The notes under the pieces are model-generated. The model ran no database searches, was not told the DNA's origin, and was given only the letters and a program-made list of their open reading frames with translations. 13,879 bases of DNA from an uncultured Clostridia bacterium (GTDB lineage: Bacteria > Bacillota > Clostridia > UBA1381 > UBA9506), in NCBI GenBank assembly GCA_934438075.1, contig CAKSBF010000020.1:1-13879 (forward strand), written 5' to 3'. This document shows, piece after piece, positions 8,480 to 13,879 of the stretch; the stretch's first letter is position 1; each line of letters opens with the position of its first letter. The position numbers and the translations under genes are program-made.

Positions 8480-10114
8480 TTAAAGCTTTGAAGCAGCGCG
8501 CATAACCTCATATAAAGCTTTTGCAGCTTGCGCACGGCTCACTGCACCGTTAGGTACAAAGTTTCCATTCTCCATACCATTTAAAATGCCGGCACTTCCG
8601 AGTGAGGAAACTGCTTCCCTTGCATACGCCGCTATCTGCGCATCATCACCAAAGCTTCTTTCTCCCGCCGCAAGATTGACATTCGCCGCTTTCAGCGCTC
8701 TTTGCAGCATAACTGCCATATCCTGACGGCTAATCACTTCGTCCGGTAGGAAGCTGCCATTTCCATTGCCGTTAATAATGCCCAGTTCTGCCGCAGCATT
8801 GACATCACTGTAGAACCAGTGCTGAGCAGCAACATCAGAAAAATCTGCTTCTGTTGTTGCCTGATAATTATCAAACAGAGCTTTTATCAGCATTTTCGAA
8901 AATTCCGCACGTGTCACCGAAGCCTCCGGATAAAATTTTCCTGCTTCCTTACCGTTTAAAACCCCGAGTTCATACAAAGACTGTATCGGACCAGCACACC
9001 AATGATTGCTTTTAACATCCGAAAATGCATCAATATTTCCAACGTCTGTGCCATCGTCTACAGGTTCCCAGTTAATAATCGGCGAGCCCTTCGATGAGCC
9101 AGATTTACTGCTTGAGCCGCCCCCGCCGCTGCTGCTCTTTTTACCAACGTCTGAAACAGCTTGATAAAATGCCGTTTGCAACTCTTTTACCGATGCATAA
9201 CGATTTCCCATAACCAGACGAATTACCTCAGTCGGATCCTTAGACTGATTGAAATCCGTTACATCCAGTTTTAACAAAGAAGCATATGTATCCAGCAACG
9301 CCGTTCGGTAAGAACTTGCGCTTCCGTCCCTTTTTGCATTAATATCCGCAAGACAGAACCAATGCTGATACTGTGTTTCAAGGCTTGCCTCTGTATAATT
9401 ACCTTTGCGGAAGCATGCGAGTAATTCTTCCTGTTCCTCCGCCGACAGCGCGCTAAATTTAGCAAAATCAAAGTCTATTTTAGATGCATTTTCCTCCAAA
9501 AATGCCTTTGCCTCCGCATCAGCCGTCAGCTTTGTCATCTGGCAAAGTATCAGACACTTCTTGTATAAAACTGAAAAATCAGCCGCTGTCAAATTTCCTG
9601 CCGGTTTGTATTGAAAATAGAGTTTTGACATCAGAGCTGCATGCTCATTAAATACATCTACATCAACTGCCAAATCCCGATAAACTTCACGAATAACCCC
9701 GGCAAAGGTACTCTCTGTAGAAGCATTAACCTTCTCCATCGCTTTAGCTGCAGCGGCAAGATTAACATGTTCAAACTCACTGCTTGCTACCTCTCCGCCA
9801 ACAGTAACTGTTGCCGTATATTTGCCGCTTGTCAGGTCCGCCGGCAGTGCCGCGGTATAAACAAAGGAATTTTTCGCTGTTCTCGGCATTTCCGTCAGCA
9901 CACGATATTTACCGTCTGCAAGTACAGAAAGAACTGCTGTTTTTTCCATTTTGTCCGTGGTTACCGTTACTGTTATATTTGCTTTTTCAGCGCTGTAATC
10001 CACTTTCAATTCTGTTTGAGCACCGCACGGTACAGACGCAGGCAGAGCAATCAGCAGTGCCGCAGCGGCAGATACTATTTTTTTGCTCCCGAACCAACAT
10101 TTTTTGTTCATCAT
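8480..10114 (-). CDS. Secreted protein with three C-terminal SLH domains
   Basis: This 544-residue protein is probably anchored to the cell wall by its C-terminus. Residues 1-32 are a signal peptide (KKIVSAAAALLIALP core, cleavage near CGA/QT). Residues about 33-115 form an Ig-like beta domain. Residues about 116-320 are mostly helical, with acidic and alanine-rich stretches and no motif I recognise. A flexible Ser/Gly linker (SSSGGGGSSSKSGSSKG) lies at about 325-345. Three SLH repeats follow at about 362-415, 425-480 and 485-544, with the TRAE-type motifs TRAEF, SRQDM and SRAQA and the FSDV...HW starts. Two adjacent ATGs (10114 and 10111) are possible starts; AAAGGAGA is 6 bases from the first and 9 from the second. 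It lies 39 bases after the permease gene, so it is probably co-transcribed with it. Its partner at the surface is unknown; it could hold polysaccharide or another protein near the transporter. Confidence 0.88.
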   Translation of the reverse strand: MMNKKCWFGSKKIVSAAAALLIALPASVPCGAQTELKVDYSAEKANITVTVTTDKMEKTAVLSVLADGKYRVLTEMPRTAKNSFVYTAALPADLTSGKYTATVTVGGEVASSEFEHVNLAAAAKAMEKVNASTESTFAGVIREVYRDLAVDVDVFNEHAALMSKLYFQYKPAGNLTAADFSVLYKKCLILCQMTKLTADAEAKAFLEENASKIDFDFAKFSALSAEEQEELLACFRKGNYTEASLETQYQHWFCLADINAKRDGSASSYRTALLDTYASLLKLDVTDFNQSKDPTEVIRLVMGNRYASVKELQTAFYQAVSDVGKKSSSGGGGSSSKSGSSKGSPIINWEPVDDGTDVGNIDAFSDVKSNHWCAGPIQSLYELGVLNGKEAGKFYPEASVTRAEFSKMLIKALFDNYQATTEADFSDVAAQHWFYSDVNAAAELGIINGNGNGSFLPDEVISRQDMAVMLQRALKAANVNLAAGERSFGDDAQIAAYAREAVSSLGSAGILNGMENGNFVPNGAVSRAQAAKALYEVMRAASKL

Positions 10115-10153
10115 ACACGTCTCCTTTTTTCTTTCTTAAATTAATGTTTACTT

Positions 10154-11038
10154 CTATTCTTTAACAGCGCCTATCATCGCGCCCTTAATAAAGTATTTTT
10201 GCACAAATGGGTAAATTGCCAAAATCGGAACAGTCGCAACCACCGTGGTGGCGTGCTTAATAACCTCCTCCAAAAATGCCGTGTCTGCTGTCACTGCATA
10301 GTTACCCATTTCCTGAGACGAAGACTTAATTAAAATCTCACGCAAAAACAGCTGCAGCGGATATTTATTTCGATCCGTAATGTACAAAAGTGCTGAAAAC
10401 CACGAATTCCAAAGTCCAACGCCATAATACAGCACGATAACCGCAACGGTTGCTTTCACGTTCGGAAGTATAATTTTAATGAACGATTGAAACTCATTTG
10501 CACCGTCCAATCGTGCGCTTTCCTCCAAGCTCGCCGGAACGGAAGCAAAGGATGAGCGCATAATCAAAACATTGTAGGTATTAATCACACCGGGAATGAT
10601 AACAGACCAGCGTGTGTTCAGCATGCCCAGATTTCTTACCACCATATAGGTAGGAATCATACCGGCAGAAAAAAACATGGTAACCACAATCATCTTCATT
10701 AAAAACTTTCTGTATTTTAACCGAGGATGCGACAGCGGATAAGCCATAATTGCCGTAATTAAAGTAGAAAATGTTGTTCCTACTACAACATAAAAAATGG
10801 TATTTGCGTATCCAATATATACCTCTTTGTTTTGCAAAACCGCCTTGTAGCCTGCAAGAGAAAAACCGGCAGGACCAAACATCAAACCTGTGTGCTTTAC
10901 CAAAAGCGTAGAGTCGGAAAACGAAGAAAAAATAACATGTAAAAATGGGTATAGCGCAACGAGCGCCGCAAAAACCATAAAAATGTAATTTGCCGTATCA
11001 AAAACCCAATCTCCGATACTCCTTTTTCTGTGTTGCAT
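10154..11038 (-). CDS. lplC: ABC sugar transporter permease, LplC/YtcP type
   Basis: This 294-residue inner-membrane subunit belongs to the MalG-like carbohydrate permeases of the LplC/YtcP type, which import oligosaccharides in Firmicutes. Six membrane segments can be seen at about 17-38, 76-100, 112-133, 143-160, 189-212 and 262-281. The cytoplasmic EAA loop that docks the ATPase begins at Glu172 (EESARLDGANEF) and ends in IKIILP at about 186-192. The length is normal for the family. GGGAGGGG lies about 8 bases before the ATG. It follows the lplB-like gene by 35 bases and pairs with it as a heterodimer. No ATPase is encoded nearby, which is usual because such systems share an MsmX-type ATPase encoded elsewhere. 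The gene symbol reflects family resemblance only; the transported sugar is unknown but is probably a product of the lyase or the GH43 pathway. Confidence 0.9.
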   Translation of the reverse strand: MQHRKRSIGDWVFDTANYIFMVFAALVALYPFLHVIFSSFSDSTLLVKHTGLMFGPAGFSLAGYKAVLQNKEVYIGYANTIFYVVVGTTFSTLITAIMAYPLSHPRLKYRKFLMKMIVVTMFFSAGMIPTYMVVRNLGMLNTRWSVIIPGVINTYNVLIMRSSFASVPASLEESARLDGANEFQSFIKIILPNVKATVAVIVLYYGVGLWNSWFSALLYITDRNKYPLQLFLREILIKSSSQEMGNYAVTADTAFLEEVIKHATTVVATVPILAIYPFVQKYFIKGAMIGAVKE

Positions 11039-11073
11039 GAATAAACCCCTCCCAAAACTTTCTCAAACTGTTT

Positions 11074-12030
11074 TTACCAAAGTCCTGTTTCCGTAACTTT
11101 CTGGCTGATATAATTGGATCCCACAACCAAAAGCAGATTAATAACGGAATTGAAAAGGCTCACTGCTGTTGCAAAGCTAAAATTCATTTCCACAAGACCC
11201 TTATTATATACATAGGTAGAAATAACTTCACCGGTTTCATATGTCAGCGGATTGTAAAGTAAAAATACCTTTTCAAAACCAACGCTCATAATGGTGCCGA
11301 TGTTTAATAAAAGCACCGTGACGATAGTAGGCATAATCCCCGGCAAGGTAATGTGAAGCGCCTGGCGAAATCTTCTGGCTCCGTCTATCTCCGCCGCCTC
11401 GTACAAGGTCGGATCGATTCCGGAAAGCGCCGCCACGTAAACAATAGACGACCATCCCATGGATTCCCAGATACCGGAAACAACATAAATAGTTTTAAAA
11501 AGCTCCGGTCTCATCAAAAGATTGGTGCGCTCTCCGCCAAAAAAAGCAATAATATCATTAATGAGTCCGTTCTTCATTGTAAAGCTTGTAATCATACCGC
11601 ACAAAACAACCAGTGAAATAAAGTGCGGAATGTAGGTGAGCGTCTGCACTACCTTTTTAAACCGTTTACAGCGAAGTTCATTCAGCAGCAGTGCGAAGAC
11701 GATCGGCACCCAGAAGGAAGCAACAATAGCGTAAGTGCTCAAGCCAACCGTATTCTTAATAACTCTCCAGAAGAAAATACTGTCAAATAGCCGTTCGAAA
11801 TGTTCAAAGCCGACCCACGGACTGCCGAACACCCCCAATAGCGGATTATAATCCTTAAAAGCAATAAGATTATAGTACATTGGTATGTACGCAAAAATGA
11901 TGTAGTAAAGAATGCCGGGCAGAACCATCAAATACAGCACTCTGTTCACCCACAGTTCCCTGCGGAAAGCTGCAAAGGCCCCGACCTTCTTTCCTGACAC
12001 CCCTCCTTCAGCTTTCAAATTTCTGTTCAT
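11074..12030 (-). CDS. lplB: ABC sugar transporter permease, LplB type
   Basis: This 318-residue protein is the MalF-like partner of the next gene. Membrane segments are at about 30-51, 93-117, 128-149, 178-203, 232-254 and 283-304. The EAA loop starts at Glu211 (YEAAEIDGARRFRQ) and ends with ITLPGI at about 227-232. LplB-family hallmarks include NRVLYLMVLPGILYYIIF near the N-terminus, NPLLGVFGSPWVGFEHF, and the C-terminal SNYISQKVTETGLW. The start at 12030 (MNRNLKAEGG) was chosen because AAAGG lies about 10 bases upstream; an in-frame ATG at 12036 is also possible. The frame is open back to 12138, but that extension crosses the promoter and does not look like protein. It is the first gene after a clear promoter and probably heads the operon. 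A dedicated substrate-binding lipoprotein, normally encoded beside such permeases, is absent on either side. Confidence 0.9.
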   Translation of the reverse strand: MNRNLKAEGGVSGKKVGAFAAFRRELWVNRVLYLMVLPGILYYIIFAYIPMYYNLIAFKDYNPLLGVFGSPWVGFEHFERLFDSIFFWRVIKNTVGLSTYAIVASFWVPIVFALLLNELRCKRFKKVVQTLTYIPHFISLVVLCGMITSFTMKNGLINDIIAFFGGERTNLLMRPELFKTIYVVSGIWESMGWSSIVYVAALSGIDPTLYEAAEIDGARRFRQALHITLPGIMPTIVTVLLLNIGTIMSVGFEKVFLLYNPLTYETGEVISTYVYNKGLVEMNFSFATAVSLFNSVINLLLVVGSNYISQKVTETGLW

Positions 12031-12056
12031 AACCATCCATCCTTTAGTTTTAAAAT

Positions 12057-12092
12057 CGAAAAGGTCTCTGCTGAAACCCTTGGCCCCTTTTC
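12057..12092 (-). promoter_or_regulatory. Inverted repeat in the leader of the permease operon
   Basis: GAAAAGG and CCTTTTC (12057-12063 and 12086-12092) can pair across a 22-base loop in the predicted 5' leader of the lplB-like gene. The stem is short and AT-rich, so this is only a weak candidate for leader structure. Confidence 0.25.
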
Positions 12093-12100
12093 TTGATTTT

Positions 12101-12130
12101 ATTATACAGCAAAACCGCACGCACAGTAAA
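12101..12130 (-). promoter_or_regulatory. Sigma-A-type promoter for the permease-SLH-lyase operon
   Basis: The minus strand carries a perfect -10 hexamer TATAAT (12101-12106). A TTTACT hexamer (12125-12130, four of six matches to TTGACA) lies 18 bases upstream as a possible -35. Transcription would start near 12094 and leave a leader of about 60 bases before the lplB-like ATG. The -35 region lies inside the inverted repeat 12115-12169, so a regulator bound there could block the promoter. Confidence 0.6.
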
Positions 12131-12169
12131 TCAGTCATATTATTAAAACATCTGATATTTTACGTGCGG
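12115..12169. repeat. Interrupted inverted repeat over the operon promoter
   Basis: The outer arms CCGCACG (12115-12121) and CGTGCGG (12163-12169) are perfect reverse complements. Inside them TAAA/TTTA (12127-12130 with 12159-12162) and TCAG/CTGA (12131-12134 with 12152-12155) also pair, giving 15 paired positions with bulges of 5 and 3 bases around a 17-base loop. It overlaps the proposed -35 element. On the minus strand the second arm is followed by TTTTGC, so it may also act as a weak terminator for the upstream GH43 gene. Confidence 0.6.
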
Positions 12170-12186
12170 CATTGTCGTTTTTTGTT

Positions 12187-12200
12187 GTTTAAATTTAAAC
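12187..12200. repeat. 14-bp perfect AT-rich palindrome
   Basis: GTTTAAATTTAAAC is its own reverse complement. It lies between the GH43 stop codon and the promoter inverted repeat, about 57 bases upstream of the proposed -35 element. It may be an operator or chance in AT-rich DNA. Confidence 0.5.
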
Positions 12201-12209
12201 TTTCCTTTC

Positions 12210-12227
12210 AAAAGCGCACAACTACGC
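12210..12227 (-). terminator. Weak terminator-like hairpin after the GH43 gene
   Basis: On the minus strand GCGTA-GTTG-TGCGC (12214-12227) forms a 5-bp stem with one wobble pair, followed by TTTTG. It begins 9 bases after the GH43 stop. The stem and the U-run are both short, so termination is probably incomplete; on the plus strand the same hairpin is followed by GGTTTTTT. Confidence 0.35.
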
Positions 12228-12235
12228 GGTTTTTT

Positions 12236-13765
12236 CTATTCCTTTTTACCAAAAAGAATAAAGCTGATTACACCAATATCGACTTTTTCCGGTGTGCCGG
12301 TAATGGTAAGTCTTGCCGCATTGCCGCGTTTCGGTTCAAAACTGCGGTAATCATTTAAGTAGTCCTCAGAGTTATCGGTCATATCAAGCAGCAATTCCCA
12401 ATTACCATTTTCATAATCATCGGTAATTTCTATTTTATATTGTACCGCACCCGGCAAAATTCCCTTGTCCTCGTCAAAGCCGCCTTCCTTCCATAAAATT
12501 CTGGAGGCATATACCATATATTCTCCGCGCAGATCCACGACAATTTGGCGTTTATTGTCGCCCTCGTCCGGCTGCCACCAGGTAATCATGCTTTCATCCG
12601 TCACATAGAATGGTTCCCTTCCCGGTGCTGCCGAAGTAGCCCAGGCAGGATTCTGATGGTTCAACGCGCGAATTCCCGCACCATTATTCGGATCATCGGG
12701 TGCTGTAATTCCGGGCGCCCACTGCGGATAATCGGTAGTACGAACCGTCAGTTCGCCCTTCTCATTGATAATAACCTTATCCATGCCGATGCGACGCTCA
12801 AACATATGTGTCGTTGCTGCAACACTGGTATAAAATACCCAAATGCTGCCATTCGGACCCTCAGTAACACAGCCATGACCTGCACCGCGGCAAATTCCTT
12901 CCTTCTTTTCGCAAAACGGCCCGTGCTCCTGCGGACGAAAACCGGAAAGAGGAGACTCATCAGAGCAGTAAACACCCAGATTGTAAGTATCATAGGTCGT
13001 GCCGTTCGCTGCATAAGTCAGATAATATCTGCCGTTATGCTTAAACATATCACAGCCTTCAATCCAGCCGATCTCCGTTTCCTGATAACGCGCACCCCAA
13101 CATTCCCAGCCCGTTTCCGGACGAAAATCTACAATACGTACCGGTTCACAAAGCAAACGGTTTGGTTGTTTCGGATCAAGCTCAGTGCCCTGAATACCGG
13201 TTTCAATACCACACCCAAAATACAGATATAGCCTGCCGTTGTCCTCAAAAAGTGCCGGATCATCCACCCACAATTCTTCACCGTTAGGACGGACAAAGTT
13301 GCCGACCTTCTCAAACGGACCAAACGGCGAATCTGATGAGAAAATCGCGTTTGTGGAAGAATGTACCATGTAAATCTTACCGCCAAAGGCAACCGCTGTA
13401 ACTGCAACCTCAATTTCATACAATCTCTTTTCATGATCAGTTAGTGCTCTGCCCTCTTTAGTCTGACCGCTTGCGTCAAAACGACGCGGCAATATCGGAT
13501 GTTCCTCCCAGTGCAGCATATCCTCCGTGACATAGCAACAGTCGGCACTTGCATATAAATACCACTTCCCATCATAATACATCACATCAGGATCCGAAAG
13601 CGAACGGTAGGGTCTTACAGGGGCTTGAAATTTTGCTTCATTTCCCTCCTGCCATCTGCCCGTTACCGGTAAAAAACACTGCAAAAATCCCCAATCTTTT
13701 CCCGCATACGCATAATTAGGAAAAGAAACCGGATTACAAAACGTCTTTTCATACTGATTCTTCAT
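12236..13765 (-). CDS. Family GH43 glycosidase with C-terminal discoidin-like domain, cytoplasmic
   Basis: This 509-residue protein fits glycoside hydrolase family 43, inverting enzymes that often act on arabinose- or xylose-containing oligosaccharides. The five-bladed propeller spans about 50-345. The three catalytic acids can be placed: base Asp58 in SDPDV, pKa-tuning Asp169 in VDDPALF, and acid Glu236 in WIEGCDMF. Recurring YYDGKWYLYAS and NGRYYLTYA strands support the fold. Residues about 370-509 resemble a discoidin/F5-8C-type beta sandwich (TWWQPDEGDNKRQIVVDL). There is no signal peptide, so it should act inside the cell on imported oligosaccharides. The start has GAAGGAGA about 8 bases upstream and lies 17 bases after the stop of the preceding partial gene, which suggests co-transcription. 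A weak hairpin follows it. The GH43 subfamily and substrate cannot be told from the sequence alone. Confidence 0.88.
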   Translation of the reverse strand: MKNQYEKTFCNPVSFPNYAYAGKDWGFLQCFLPVTGRWQEGNEAKFQAPVRPYRSLSDPDVMYYDGKWYLYASADCCYVTEDMLHWEEHPILPRRFDASGQTKEGRALTDHEKRLYEIEVAVTAVAFGGKIYMVHSSTNAIFSSDSPFGPFEKVGNFVRPNGEELWVDDPALFEDNGRLYLYFGCGIETGIQGTELDPKQPNRLLCEPVRIVDFRPETGWECWGARYQETEIGWIEGCDMFKHNGRYYLTYAANGTTYDTYNLGVYCSDESPLSGFRPQEHGPFCEKKEGICRGAGHGCVTEGPNGSIWVFYTSVAATTHMFERRIGMDKVIINEKGELTVRTTDYPQWAPGITAPDDPNNGAGIRALNHQNPAWATSAAPGREPFYVTDESMITWWQPDEGDNKRQIVVDLRGEYMVYASRILWKEGGFDEDKGILPGAVQYKIEITDDYENGNWELLLDMTDNSEDYLNDYRSFEPKRGNAARLTITGTPEKVDIGVISFILFGKKE

Positions 13766-13782
13766 TACATTCTCTCCTTCAA

Positions 13783-13879
13783 TTAATATCTAATATTATT
13801 TATTTCCCCCACAGCGATACAAGCGACCTCCAAAGCATGTACCTCCATCGCAATCTCCGCATAGCCATCACGGATTTCC
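13783..13879 (-). CDS. C-terminal end of an unidentified protein, partial
   Basis: The minus strand is open from the window edge to a TAA at 13783-13785, giving the last 31 residues (EIRDGYAEIAMEVHALEVAC and so on, ending NNIRY). The alternating hydrophobic pattern around AMEVHALEVACIAV resembles the last beta strand of the C-terminal sandwich of many glycosidases, but 31 residues are too few to assign a family. The stop lies 17 bases before the GH43 start and close to its ribosome binding site, as expected within an operon. Confidence 0.6.
   Translation of the reverse strand, partial: EIRDGYAEIAMEVHALEVACIAVGEINNIRY

Noticed and set aside
8341..8535. Upstream extension of the 860-residue SLH protein by 65 residues
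   Set aside because: The extension overlaps the end of the preceding gene and crosses the inverted repeat. The ATG at 8340 has a ribosome binding site and starts a typical signal peptide.
9641..10144. Plus-strand open frame of 167 codons
   Set aside because: It is antisense to the 544-residue SLH protein, with an unnatural Cys/Arg/Phe-rich composition and no recognisable domain.
12031..12138. Upstream extension of the LplB-like permease
   Set aside because: It would translate the promoter and leader. The ATG at 12030 or 12036 follows a Shine-Dalgarno sequence and gives the normal family length.
11912..12358. Plus-strand open frame spanning the gap between lplB and GH43
   Set aside because: It overlaps two well-supported minus-strand genes and the promoter, and has low-complexity Phe/Lys composition.
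12545..13231. Plus-strand open frame of 228 codons
   Set aside because: It is antisense to the GH43 catalytic domain, whose catalytic motifs are clear on the minus strand.
1..13879. CRISPR arrays, tRNA or rRNA genes, insertion sequences, phage genes
   Set aside because: No short regularly spaced repeats, cloverleaf, rRNA signature, transposase or terminal inverted repeats were seen on either strand.

Overview
The window looks like a chromosomal segment of an anaerobic, low-to-mid GC Gram-positive bacterium, most likely in the Clostridia. The reasons are strong AAGGAGG-type ribosome binding sites, S-layer homology (SLH) proteins, Gram-positive signal peptides, and a LplB/LplC-type sugar permease pair without its own ATPase. 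The genus cannot be read from the sequence. All supported genes lie on the minus strand, so the biological order runs from the right end to the left end.

Right end (13879 to 12236): the last 31 codons of an unidentified protein, then 17 bases, then a GH43-family glycosidase without a signal peptide that carries a C-terminal discoidin-like domain. A gene-poor stretch of about 200 bases follows. It holds a weak terminator-like hairpin, a 14-bp palindrome, a long inverted repeat and a good sigma-A-type promoter pointing left.

Middle (12030 to 8480): lplB-like and lplC-like ABC permease genes, then a secreted 544-residue protein with three C-terminal SLH repeats. Left half (8340 to 1): an 860-residue secreted protein with N-terminal SLH repeats and a long body of small beta-rich modules; a 1489-residue secreted heparinase II/III-like polysaccharide lyase with two LamG-like domains in front and a discoidin/CBM32-like domain behind; and the first 399 codons of a modular LamG-like secreted protein that begins to repeat itself just before the window edge. 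Gaps of 15 to 139 bases suggest one transcription unit from the 12.1 kb promoter leftwards.

The likely joint role is polysaccharide use. The lyase and the LamG protein bind and cut an acidic polysaccharide outside the cell, the SLH proteins hold a layer or scaffold at the wall, the permease imports the oligosaccharides, and the GH43 enzyme trims them in the cytoplasm. The substrate is not known. No substrate-binding protein, ATPase or regulator is present in the window. The most notable points are the recent in-frame duplication of a 332-codon module, the coupling of an anchorless giant lyase to two different SLH proteins, an altered metal-site motif in the lyase, and several intergenic RNA or DNA structures.
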